A stretch of DNA of 64,000 bases, from positions 13,095,501 through 13,159,500 of the forward strand of contig JABAKD010000008.1 in the NCBI GenBank assembly GCA_012845835.1. The letters run 5' to 3'. Source of the DNA: Undaria pinnatifida. Its lineage: Eukaryota > Sar > Phaeophyceae > Laminariales > Alariaceae. Position numbers and translations under genes: made by a program. The notes under the pieces are model-generated. The model made no database searches and was not told the DNA's origin. It saw only the letters and a list, made by a program, of their open reading frames with translations. Shown piece after piece: positions 39,001 to 44,449 of the stretch; position 1 is the first letter of the stretch; each line of letters begins with the position of its first letter.

Positions 39001-39400
39001 TAGCTGCAGTATGGTACCATGGGCATTCATAACCTTGTGTGCGCAAAGATACATACCACACGAACATCGCGCACATACACAGCAGTACCCTGGTATGCAC
39101 GTATCCATACGAACCCACCTCTGGGGTCATATACAGCGTCTGCAGCAGGCTATTCATGTAGCACGTCGCGCCTTGATTGGACAAGCCTACAAATCGCGCC
39201 GGCACAGGCGGCGATAGTGGTGTCACCGATCCACCCGCACCCCCACCCCCGCCGCCCTCCACGGCCGTTTCAGTGTTCGCCTGCGGGGTCGCCATGGAAC
39301 CTCCCCCTCCCCCTCTTGCAGATGCTGTCGGGCCGTCCGCAGCGTCTTCGTCGTCAGCGGCGTAGAGCACTAGTGCTGTGCATCCGGCAGGGTTGTCCAT
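5988..39400 (-). CDS. USP47: USP47-type ubiquitin-specific protease, 13 exons, about 2,570 aa
   Basis: Cysteine deubiquitinase of peptidase family C19; family members cut ubiquitin from proteins in the cytosol or nucleus. Exons (transcript order): 39400-39119, 38071-37790, 32248-32137, 30203-30097, 27676-27467, 26279-26163, 25299-25015, 24167-24091, 23573-23435, 17366-17210, 16630-14011, 9719-7853, 7441-5988. All junctions are GT-AG and keep phase. Catalytic Cys is residue 80 ([12 protein letters not shown]), His about 578 (GGHYYAH), Asp about 597 (FTFNDS). The QQHDVQEL box and two CxxC pairs of the Zn ribbon are present. The tail has ubiquitin-like segments in the order of animal USP47, so orthology is well supported. 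It is nearly twice the size of human USP47 because of Ala/Gly/Ser/acidic insertions in exons 7-13. Exon 13 has two frame breaks at C-runs. The N-terminus is short, so an upstream exon may be missing. Confidence 0.9.
7853..9719 (-). CDS. USP47: USP47 exon 12: middle UBL regions, poly-Ala
   Basis: 1,867 nt, phase 2 in, phase 0 out (CAG|GTGAGG). It begins [18 protein letters not shown], continues [11 protein letters not shown] and [19 protein letters not shown], then [12 protein letters not shown] and ends [16 protein letters not shown] ... KRLAEQ, which parallel successive ubiquitin-like units of animal USP47. A run of about 16 Ala is coded by mixed GCN codons. The open frame continues 18 codons beyond the donor to a TGA at 7799; the next exon's homology shows that the splice is used. 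Confidence 0.85.
12256..12360. repeat. Small inverted-repeat element (27-bp arms)
   Basis: Arms 12256-12282 and 12334-12360 are inverted copies with about 4 mismatches, the inner 13 bases (AGTAAATAGGACC) perfect, around an AT-rich loop of about 50 bases. It looks like a very short MITE or foldback in USP47 intron 11. Confidence 0.6.
12975..13058 (+). repeat. Poly-A-tailed SINE-like repeat, 5'-truncated copy
   Basis: Shares GTGGTGAGCTNAAGCTNTA and CCCATCCGCCGGAGGAT followed by an A-run with the copies at 18988-19139 and 51008-51163. A 5'-truncated copy with an A-tail is typical of LINE-mobilised retroposons. Confidence 0.6.
14011..16630 (-). CDS. USP47: USP47 exon 11: end of catalytic domain and first UBL regions
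   Basis: 2,620 nt, phase 1 in, phase 2 out (CAACAG|GTGGGT). It opens with [19 protein letters not shown] (catalytic Asp region) and ends the protease domain at [20 protein letters not shown] helical [11 protein letters not shown] stretch follows, then a ubiquitin-like segment ([15 protein letters not shown]), the [11 protein letters not shown] segment and [16 protein letters not shown], all in the order of animal USP47. Between them lie long Gly, Ala, Ser and Asp/Glu runs that account for most of the extra length. Confidence 0.9.
16990..17030. repeat. (CAG)n microsatellite in USP47 intron 10
   Basis: About 12 CAG/CAA units between exons 10 and 11. Non-coding in the model. Confidence 0.8.
17210..17366 (-). 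CDS. USP47: USP47 exon 10: His box
   Basis: 157 nt, acceptor TTGTCCTGCAG, phase 0 in, phase 1 out (GGCG|GTAAGG). It encodes DILRVPEE, then [17 protein letters not shown] and [12 protein letters not shown], the USP His box with the catalytic His. The match to animal USP47 ([20 protein letters not shown]) is nearly residue for residue. Confidence 0.95.
17652..17735. repeat. Inverted repeat of TTATTTCTGGGTTCAGAAATAA type
   Basis: Arm GTTATTTCTGGGTTCAGAAA (17658) is matched by the reverse complement of TTTCTGAGCCCAGAAATAAC (about 17713-17732), each arm itself being nearly palindromic. Further CCAGAAAT pieces lie at 18370-18440. Confidence 0.5.
17820..18240. repeat. 213-bp tandem duplication
   Basis: 17820-18032 and 18033-18240 are two head-to-tail copies starting GTACCTGGTATGNTACCTG and ending in a CACCACCA-rich part, with few differences. 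Lies in USP47 intron 9. Confidence 0.85.
18611..18832 (+). repeat. Dispersed repeat, copy 1 of 2 (second at 40391-40615)
   Basis: About 220 bp shared with 40391-40615, with GTGGTCACAGGACAGGCT near the start and AGTCAGCCTACGATGTGCCA near the end. No coding frame is conserved between the copies; orientation is the same. Probably a non-autonomous element. Confidence 0.7.
18988..19139 (+). repeat. Poly-A-tailed SINE-like repeat, fuller copy
   Basis: About 150 bp, beginning GGGATCCGAAGGGTGCGCCA and ending GCCGGAGGATG plus 14 A. Near-identical to 51008-51163 over its whole length. The A-tail and fixed 3' end suggest retroposition. Confidence 0.7.
19437..19793. repeat. 350-bp (C5-7 T)n tract
   Basis: Almost uninterrupted CCCCCCT/CCCCCT units on the plus strand, hence (AGGGGGG)n on the minus strand. 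It directly abuts the 3' end of the LINE coding region, whose frame reads on into it as Gly/Glu/Arg repeats. G-quadruplex potential on the minus strand, which is the pre-mRNA sense of the host gene. Confidence 0.9.
19794..21440 (-). mobile_element. Degenerate non-LTR retrotransposon (LINE) reverse-transcriptase region
   Basis: Reverse-transcriptase blocks in order: [60 protein letters not shown], and the catalytic YADD ([11 protein letters not shown]), followed by a C-terminal region typical of LINEs ([34 protein letters not shown]). It is dead. There are two stops before the FRP block (about 21268 and 21190), a frame change just after YADD (about 20640) and a TGA at 20394-20396. No endonuclease part is present, so it is 5'-truncated near 21410-21440. 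It sits in USP47 intron 9 in the sense orientation. Confidence 0.9.
21379..21962. repeat. Direct duplication of the LINE 5' junction (about 215 bp, 21379-21595 and 21745-21962)
   Basis: Both copies start CAAGGGCTCCGCTC-GCGGGCGGCTGACG, which is LINE sequence in the first copy, and continue through GAAGAGGCCC, CTGTGCTGTGCTGT and GATGTCACGTTCTGA. Divergence is about 15 percent by eye. The duplication spans the LINE boundary, so it happened after the insertion or includes part of another LINE copy. Confidence 0.7.
22077..22213. repeat. (CTA)n/(CTG)n microsatellite
   Basis: About 45 CTA units with a short CTG interruption, in USP47 intron 9. Confidence 0.95.
22250..22640. repeat. GCACGGCA / GCTGAGCT-rich low-complexity stretch
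   Basis: Degenerate copies of GGCACGGCAAAGCACGGCAA and GCGCTGCTGAGCT in two blocks (22250-22320 and 22465-22640). No coding frame is supported. Confidence 0.6.
23435..23573 (-). CDS. USP47: USP47 exon 9
   Basis: 139 nt, phase 2 in, phase 0 out (GAG|GTAAGA), acceptor ATCCTACAG. It encodes [15 protein letters not shown] and a Pro/Gly-rich linker ending WASDTEE. It bridges in frame to exon 10; without exons 8 and 9 the chain would still be in phase, so they may be alternatively used. Confidence 0.65.
23865..24076. repeat. (CAA)n/(CAG)n array beside USP47 exon 8
   Basis: About 210 bp of mixed CAA, CAG and CGA triplets ending 15 bases from the exon 8 donor. The long Gln/Asn/Thr frames through it are artefacts of the repeat. 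Orientation relative to the transcript is (TTG/CTG)n. Confidence 0.9.
24091..24167 (-). CDS. USP47: USP47 exon 8
   Basis: 77 nt, acceptor TTTGTGTAG, phase 0 in and phase 2 out (TACTG|GTGAGG). It encodes an acidic linker ending LPGLEDYW across the junction. It has no domain of its own. It is included because its phases chain exactly with exons 7 and 9. Confidence 0.65.
25015..25299 (-). CDS. USP47: USP47 exon 7: low-complexity insert in the catalytic domain
   Basis: 95 codons, phase 0. It begins [20 protein letters not shown] and continues with Ala/Gly/Asp-rich sequence to ETDKE at GAG|GTGAGG. It falls where animal USP47 also has a variable insert before the His box. The 3' splice site lies in a (CCA)n array; an alternative acceptor 33 bases downstream (after KKQLQ) would keep frame. 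Confidence 0.65.
25301..25415. repeat. (GGT)n array at the exon 7 acceptor
   Basis: About 115 bp of GGT/GGC/GAT triplets; on the transcript strand it is (ACC)n and forms the end of intron 6, ending in the CAG acceptor of exon 7. Confidence 0.85.
26163..26279 (-). CDS. USP47: USP47 exon 6
   Basis: 39 codons, phase 0 both ends, acceptor TTTTTGTCAG. It starts [14 protein letters not shown], the counterpart of MTFPEELDMSTFID in animal USP47, right after KLNDE of exon 5. The rest is a Gly-rich linker ending HQRSDFQ at CAG|GTGGAT. Confidence 0.85.
26323..26415. repeat. G-rich homopolymer stretch in intron 5
   Basis: A run of about 20 G, then GGAGG-type sequence and another run of about 14 G, close upstream (transcript sense) of the exon 6 acceptor, where it reads as a C-tract. 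Prone to assembly error. Confidence 0.8.
27250..27460. repeat. (TCTCAA)n hexamer array in intron 5
   Basis: About 200 bp of AATCTCAATCTCAAATCTCA variants ending within 10 bases of the exon 5 donor. Confidence 0.9.
27467..27676 (-). CDS. USP47: USP47 exon 5: second CxxC and LKRF box
   Basis: 70 codons, phase 0 both ends. It encodes [19 protein letters not shown] (second CxxC), then [18 protein letters not shown] and RIKLNDE, matching the animal USP47 region closely. The donor is GAG|GTCAGG. A (TTGAGA)n array starts about 10 bases into the following intron. Confidence 0.95.
29099..29280 (+). repeat. Dispersed CT-rich repeat family, copy 1
   Basis: Shared with 54727-54912 and 56245-56425. Common blocks are GCTCCCTCCCAGTAGTA, CTCAGATCCGGGGTCA, GGGCCCTCCTCCCCCCTCC and CCTCGTCGACTCGCGTCA. 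No coding frame is kept. Confidence 0.65.
29868..29955 (+). repeat. Partial copy of the TTGCAAAGATGAG repeat family
   Basis: Matches the 3' part of the 243-bp family at 34972-35214, with core ACACACAGCTTGCAAAGATG, in USP47 intron 4. Confidence 0.65.
30097..30203 (-). CDS. USP47: USP47 exon 4: first Zn-finger CxxC
   Basis: 107 nt, phase 1 in, phase 0 out (AAG|GTATAG). It encodes [16 protein letters not shown] then [14 protein letters not shown], with one CxxC of the Zn ribbon. The acceptor (ATATCAG) lies at the edge of a 13-bp minisatellite that fills the upstream intron end. Confidence 0.92.
30204..30690. repeat. 13-bp minisatellite, array A
   Basis: Degenerate TAACGGTCGGATG units, about 37 copies, running directly into the exon 4 acceptor at 30203. 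A second array of the same unit lies at 31128-31455. Confidence 0.9.
30927..31060. repeat. Nested inverted repeat (foldback) between the two 13-bp arrays
   Basis: Outer arms ATGTCGGTTGACGG (30927-30940) and CCGTCAACCGACAT (31047-31060) are perfect inverses. Inner arms CCGTCAAGGAC (30962-30972) and GTCCTTGACGG (31009-31019) are too. The GACGGT motif recurs at 33358-33470. Confidence 0.75.
31128..31455. repeat. 13-bp minisatellite, array B
   Basis: Same TAACGGTCGGATG-type unit as 30204-30690, same orientation, about 25 degenerate copies. Confidence 0.85.
31890..32115. repeat. C-rich low-complexity tract in intron 3
   Basis: About 220 bases of C-runs with scattered T, starting shortly after the exon 3 donor (32137). 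On the transcript strand it is G-rich. Confidence 0.8.
32137..32248 (-). CDS. USP47: USP47 exon 3: QQHD box
   Basis: 112 nt, phase 0 in and phase 1 out (CAAG|GTGCAG). It encodes [20 protein letters not shown] and ends NNLYQ, the second conserved box of USP catalytic domains. It joins exon 2 (FGWTAQ) without a gap relative to animal USP47. Confidence 0.92.
33359..33380. repeat. 22-bp perfect palindrome
   Basis: CCTTGACGGAC followed by its exact reverse complement. Uses the same TTGACGG word as the foldback at 30927-31060. Confidence 0.85.
34163..34440 (+). repeat. Two partial copies of the TTGCAAAGATGAG repeat family
   Basis: 34163-34301 matches the 3' half of the family closely (GCCGACCTATATCCTTAATG, then AGCTTGCAAAGATGAGT). 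A second, decayed copy follows at about 34350-34440. Confidence 0.6.
34457..34518. repeat. Adjacent C-run and T-run homopolymers
   Basis: About 27 C, a short CT-rich link, then about 22 T. Lies in USP47 intron 2 and is likely to be length-uncertain in the assembly. Confidence 0.9.
34972..35214 (+). repeat. 243-bp dispersed repeat, near-full copy
   Basis: Nearly identical to 40873-41114. Begins TGTCAGATTTTGTCCCCCTC, contains CGCGCGATCGGAGTATCACA, ends GCTGGAGTGTATTTTAAATT and TATAATAAT. Partial copies at 29868, 34163, 34350 and, more divergent, 46122-46225. No coding frame is conserved. Confidence 0.8.
35958..36347. mobile_element. MITE-like element with 34-bp terminal inverted repeats
   Basis: Arms 35958-35992 and 36314-36347 are inverted copies (ACGTGGTGCTCGTT ... 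CTCCACAGCGAT) differing at about three positions, around 320 bp of non-coding DNA. A solitary arm lies at 32660-32689. Target-site duplication not established. Confidence 0.5.
36920..37040. repeat. GGGTCGGGTC minisatellite island
   Basis: Same unit as 3740-4960, here in USP47 intron 2 and framed by CTCGCGGGTC and TTCAAATCTCACGGGTC. Confidence 0.8.
37790..38071 (-). CDS. USP47: USP47 exon 2
   Basis: 94 codons, phase 0 to 0. It starts [11 protein letters not shown] directly after MTPE of exon 1 (animal USP47 reads MTPEFRNALYKWEF) and ends [13 protein letters not shown] ... TDSFGWTAQ at a CAG|GTGAGC donor. A Gly-rich insert of about 30 residues sits in the middle. The acceptor is preceded by a pyrimidine tract of over 100 nt formed by the G/A-rich array at 38100-38215. 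Confidence 0.9.
38100..38215. repeat. (GGGGAGG)n purine tract upstream of exon 2
   Basis: About 115 bp of GGGGAGGGAGGGG variants. On the transcript strand it is a long pyrimidine tract ending about 30 bases before the exon 2 acceptor. Confidence 0.85.
39119..39400 (-). CDS. USP47: USP47 exon 1: start and Cys box
   Basis: 94 codons from ATG (39400-39398) to a GAG|GTGGGT donor, phase 0. It ends with [18 protein letters not shown] then TLYMTPE, the nucleophile box of USPs with Cys at residue 80. The first 65 residues are acidic and Gly-rich. An in-frame TAG lies about 85 bases upstream with no ATG between, which favours this start if the exon is the first. A further 5' exon spliced just upstream cannot be excluded, since animal USP47 has about 110 more residues before the Cys box. 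Confidence 0.85.
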
Positions 39401-39439
39401 GCTCGTCTCTCCGTTGGATCTTGACTTTGAAGGTTTCGA

Positions 39440-39760
39440 GTATGTAGTTGGCCGTTGGTGTTGGTGTAGCTGTTGGTGGTGCTGCTAGTGATGCGGTGGT
39501 GCCACGGCTGCTGATGGTGAGGCTGATGCTGCAGCTACTGGCGGTTCTGCTATTGTTTGCTGCTGCTGCTGTTCCTATTGCCGTTTTTGTTGTTGATGTT
39601 GATGTTGTCGTGTTGCTTCAATGGCTGTTGTTGCTGCCGATGTTGCTGCTGTTGCTTCTGTTGTTGCTGCTGTTGTTGCTTGCTGTTCCTGTTTATTGCC
39701 GCTGGTGTTGTTGCTGCTGCTGCTGCTGCTGCTGTGTCGTGCCAGCTGAATCAAAGAAGT
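39440..39760. repeat. TTG/CTG trinucleotide-rich stretch upstream of USP47
   Basis: Mixed GTT, GCT and CTG triplets over about 320 bp, beginning 40 bases upstream of the USP47 ATG, so in its 5' UTR, promoter or first intron. Long Leu/Cys frames here are repeat artefacts. Confidence 0.8.
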
Positions 39761-40390
39761 GTGCTGCGGAGCATAAACACCACGCCCACGTATGCCAACC
39801 GCTAATAAACTGCTGCGGCTGTATCACGTCCCCCGCCTCCAGCGTGCTACGGGCGAGGCAAGAATAAGTGCTGTTCGTACAGACAGAAGACTGCACCAGG
39901 TCGCTACTATTGATGATGCTGACCTGAGGCCAGGGCCAAGACCCAGAGCAAAGAGGCAGGCAGAAGCAGAAGGCAGAAGGAATGGCACAAAGGAATGGCA
40001 TAGAGGAATGGGCGCGAGAACGAGGAAAAAAAAAAACAGGCAGGAACAAAAAAAAGGGGAGAAAACGTGACGTGCGCGGCGCGTTTGTTATGGCAGGTGC
40101 TATCTACTCACTCGCATTGTAATGCACTACCAGGTACCAGGCAACAGGCAACAGGTAACAGGTACACCTTGCAATACGCGCCGGAGAGCTATGATATGCT
40201 CGTGCGTAGGGGTCCCCCAACACGGCGGTCCGGATAAGGCCGTATCCCGACATAAGGCGGTCAAATTCGCTTGGCACAGCTGGGGAATCGCATTCACAAC
40301 CTGGATTGAATATGGCGGCTCCCCCGAAAAGGCGGCCACAGAGAAGGTGGCCACAATGCTCTGGCATACCTCCGCCTTACTATTGTTTTT

Positions 40391-40615
40391 CTCACATTAA
40401 CCTCGCACAATCAAAAGCCCGTGGTCACAGGACAGGCTCCAGGTCACTCTGGAGCTGAGGAATGCCCCAGGGAAAAACACAAACCAAAGGTGGTACACGC
40501 ATATGTCACACTAGCTGACGCAATTCATGCCTCCGCCAGAAACATACAAGAAGTGAAATCGGCAGTCAGCCTACGATGTGCCAGGTCCATACTGGTGCAT
40601 TCGTCTCACTTCTCA
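40391..40615 (+). repeat. Dispersed repeat, copy 2 (first at 18611-18832)
   Basis: Same element as 18611-18832, about 90 percent identical by eye, same orientation. Confidence 0.7.
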
Positions 40616-40872
40616 CTATTACGCTGTACTGGGGGAGTCCTATACTACTATTAACATTAATAAATGTACCTCGAAGTATCAGGTGAGTACCAGCCCTCCG
40701 ATGAGAAACCGAGATCTATATGCTACACAGCAGTCAGTCGTCTTACGCTAGATTTCATGCTTGAGAAAGGGTATTTCGTACACTAACCTCAGTATAACAG
40801 CTGCCGAGTTTCTTACGTCCCCGTAGCTTTTACTATGGGGTAAGGCTAATATAATACTTCGAAGTATATAAT

Positions 40873-41114
40873 TGTCAGATTTTGTCCCCCTCAGAAACGG
40901 GTTTTATAGTTTCCGCGCACAGACTGCCTAACATCACCCTGTTGACCCTGATAGCTACGCTGTAGTTGCAAGGGGAGTCGCCGACCTATATCCTTAATGA
41001 GGACACACAACCCGTAATACGCGCGATCGGAGTATCACACACAGCTTGCAAAGATGAGTTTCGACAAAATATTCGATCTCACAGCTGGAGTGTATTTTTA
41101 TTTTTATAATAATA
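40873..41114 (+). repeat. 243-bp dispersed repeat, near-full copy
   Basis: Partner of 34972-35214; only a handful of differences, which suggests recent activity. Confidence 0.8.
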
Positions 41115-42030
41115 GGCTGTTAAGATCATTGCCTACTCTTTCTAATGAGAGGGCCGGTACAACAGTACGTAGCGAATACCAATCGCTCGGTGTTGGATCC
41201 GACAGCAGTTACGTAGGGCAGAAAGGCAGCGGAGCCTTGATTGAGAACACCCCGGCGTGGCGCGGGGGTGAGCATGGGTAAAATGAACGGCGTACTGGTA
41301 TGATATGGAAACTGGGCTGTCGAACCTCGCCCTACACAGCAGCACAACTGATCAGGATGGATACCAGTAACAGCAGCAGCAGCTTTCAGATCGCTTTCCG
41401 GTCGTATTCAGCGTATATATATGACGCTACTCGTGCGTAGTTCAAGCTGTCGAAACTTAGTGGTTTTCTGCGAACGTAACGCACTGCTGCTGCTGCTGAG
41501 CTGCAGCTGCTTTGCTGCTCCGCTATCATATGGCGGTGCAATATACGATGGGATTTATTTTTTTTCGGCAGCGTCTCCCCGTACTATGTCTGTCTGTCTG
41601 TCTCTCTATCGCGCGTGGGCTCACCACCACCACCATCACCACCACCACCAGGAGCAGCAGCAGCTTCTCATGCCAGGGGCAGCAGCACTGGGACATTCGC
41701 TTTCGTCGTTGTGCCACCATGTTCCGCTCGCAAAAAGTTCCGAAACTTTGTTCATGGGTTGTGTTGATGTGTTGTAATACTCGTGCTCGACTCAAACACC
41801 ACAATCGTCCTGCTCCGATACATACCATATTTGGACGGAAGTTTAAGATCTGTTTACCATTATATCAATATAACAACCGTACTTATATTTTAACCAAAAT
41901 GGGTATTATCGTCCCTATTTGTACGTCTGTTATCCTACCATTTTGGATTTTAAATACAGCGACTGTTTAATAAGCATATCAGTACCAAAATGGTCATTAT
42001 ATTTCCGACTAAAGGTATTCGTACGTGTTT

Positions 42031-42264
42031 TTATCCTATCATCCGGTACGACGGAACATCATAGTTAGCAGCGAGGTTCTCGCCTTTGGCGGCAAGCTCA
42101 GCGTCCTCCTCGGTGATCCACGTATCTCCTTCCGACAGCGAGGAGAAGGTAGCAGCACCCAGCGAGGCGGGGCTGCTGCGTCGGGAGGAATCACGGTTAG
42201 CTTGTGGCGTTGACGAGCTGCTCTCTCGACTTGAAATTGCACACTTTTTTTGCGATCGCCCCCA
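42031..42264 (-). CDS. Candidate terminal exon of an unknown minus-strand gene
   Basis: Open for 77 codons from a TTTACAG acceptor (phase 0) to TAA at 42033-42031. The peptide is Ser-rich (SSRESSSSTPQANRDSSRRS), then TFSSLSEGDTWITEEDAEL and ends ANYDVPSYRMIG. The composition looks like real coding sequence and its end like a natural C-terminus, but no family is recognised and I found no matching upstream exon. The opposite strand is also open, so the strand is not certain. It could be a gene relic. Confidence 0.35.
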   Translation of the reverse strand, partial: WGRSQKKCAISSRESSSSTPQANRDSSRRSSPASLGAATFSSLSEGDTWITEEDAELAAKGENLAANYDVPSYRMIG

Positions 42265-43964
42265 CTGTAAACATGCCTTTGCACTTAAATATAAAACTTT
42301 GTTCTAGAGGTTTACGAAGGAGTTTGGAGTTTGGATTTTGGATTTTTGACAGTTCGTTGGAGTGGCACATACTACTTGTACATAGAGAGCAGGGTAGCAG
42401 ACTGAAGCGGATATGGGTGACGTGATTGAAGCTTGTGCAGATGGAGGGTTCGACATCCCGGCGACGCCTGTTGACACCCGACCAGCACGACCCATAATCT
42501 ACCCCTCGAAGACTTCGGTAAGTTAGTGCTTGACGGTCGCCGACTCTCAAACCGGTTTGTGCGTAAGATACCCAAACACCCGACTTGATGTTGCTCCACA
42601 TTAGAGACATCCAACATCGCATTCCACATCGCATGCCCTTTGGTGATGCACACTCTCGTGACATGCTTCGATGCCAGAGGGTACTGTTGTTGTGCTGGCT
42701 AACCTTGCTCCACAGCTTACTAAAGGCTTTGACATGAACGGCATGGACCCGAGCCGAGCTGATAGATCTCATGGATGCCAGGTATATAGTAGTTGCAAGG
42801 TTTTTGCGGATGACCCCGCCCGCTCAATGAAGTTAGTCCAAGACCTTGATAGCCTGGCCATACAAGTAATGGGGGGTTGAAACAGGTAAGGTAAGCGTGT
42901 TTGTGGGCCCAGAACAGCAACAAGTCGAAGCGTATCCATGCGAAACGCCATGCGTAAGCCCGTTAAAAGTTTGGTGAAAGTACACCCAAAAGGGTTCCCA
43001 AATCAGGGCATCAAAGGCCTTGTGACTTATGACACTTACAATTTTTTGGCAAATGGGAGCCCCCTAGCGCAACCAAGCCAGCCCAGGAGGCCGCCTCAAG
43101 TCTCAGTCAAGTTTGCATGGCATGACTACAAAAATATTTTTTGACGTCGTCGAGGAGGCTAGGGCAACAGTCTCGGAGCAATCAACTCCCTCTACTGGAC
43201 GCTACCCCATGGCCACTAATTTCACACCAGATCATACGAATCTCACCTTTCCACCTTCACACCTATCTCGGGTTCCCCCGAACTGTAGAACACTTGCTAC
43301 GTACGGTGTTATAGTGTTGTACATAGTGTACAATATAGCAGGTATAATAATATGTATTGTATGTAGTATTATAGTATTATACTAGTATACTATTTTATCC
43401 CGACTTTCACTACCGAGTGTAGATCACTCGCGCGATTGGCGCTATTGTTGTGGCATTCCCCTGGGAGCCTAGCAAGGCTAAAAATCCAGCATGTTGGGTA
43501 CAGATGTGAGATAAAGGGGTTTCGGGGCTTCTTACTAAACGATACTCGCTCAAAATCAGACTTGCTATTTTTTTGTGGGCGCAGCGGAACAAATATTATT
43601 ACAATCATCGCATGGTGGCGGTGCATTTTCTGAAGCCGAAAAACTAGGGCTCTGTCCTGGGCCAGTATCTACTGGCAGTACATCGCTCCTGGCAGTACAT
43701 CTTTCCTAGCTGAGAGAGGTGCCAGGATTCCAGGATATTGGCCATTTACGAACGTACCACTAAAACGCCTCATAATACAGCGGAAACCCATTCAAACGTT
43801 CGGGTAGAGAAGGGATTGCGGTTGAGATTCGAGTCAAAATCAACGACTTTTTTAGCTTTAGTGAAGCCAAATCGCTTGAAACCGTGCCTCCGGCAGGACG
43901 CCTCCAGCGGGGTCCTCCGGGGGCGCTTCCGGCAGGCCCCCCTCACCAGCCGGGGAGGGTCGAT

Positions 43965-43985
43965 GGTCGCGGCGTCGCCGCGACC
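43965..43985. repeat. GC-rich hairpin
   Basis: GGTCGCGGCG and CGCCGCGACC arms (10 bp) around one base, within a GGCAGG/CCTCCGG-rich stretch. Confidence 0.7.
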
Positions 43986-44167
43986 AAATCCTGGTTGGAT
44001 CCAGGCTCACAGCAGCCAGGGATCCTTCTCCTGGCTAGAGCTACCAGGACATAGCCCTACGAAACACACGAAAGTCCCTACCGTAACCTTAGCCCATCGA
44101 GCATTCGCTTCGGTCGCGCAGTTGTGGCTTGTGGGAAAAACATCCGTGACCTCTGATCGTTTTAAAC

Positions 44168-44449
44168 GGACTGAACCCGTCACATACTGTGCTTCGCCGT
44201 GCCTCCGTTACAACTTGTACCCAAGGGGCCGATGTCAGTCCGCACACGCACAGCTCTAATTCACTGCTGTAACCCCTTACCTCGGCTACAAAACTACGTA
44301 CTGTACACGGACTGAACCCGTCACATACTGTACTTCGCCGTGCCTCCGTTACAACTTGTGCCCAAGGGGCCGATGTCAGTCCGCACACGCACAGCTCTAA
44401 TTCACTGCTGTAACCGCTTACCTCGGCTACAAAACTACGCACTGTACAC
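44168..44449. repeat. 141-bp tandem duplication
   Basis: 44168-44308 and 44309-44449 are head-to-tail copies (GGACTGAACCCGTCACATAC to CTGTACAC) with about five differences. Confidence 0.95.

Larger units (their letters stand above)
39761..42030. other. Spacer between USP47 and the next candidate exon; repeats only
   Basis: Holds dispersed-repeat copies at 40391-40615 and 40873-41114, a (CCA)n patch near 41620-41655 and a GCTGCTGCTG patch near 41480. No promoter element could be named. Confidence 0.5.

Noticed and set aside
42197-42772. Retroelement polyprotein fragment on the minus strand
   Set aside because: LWHR resembles a copia pre-integrase motif, but nothing around it fits the domain; other frames are equally open.
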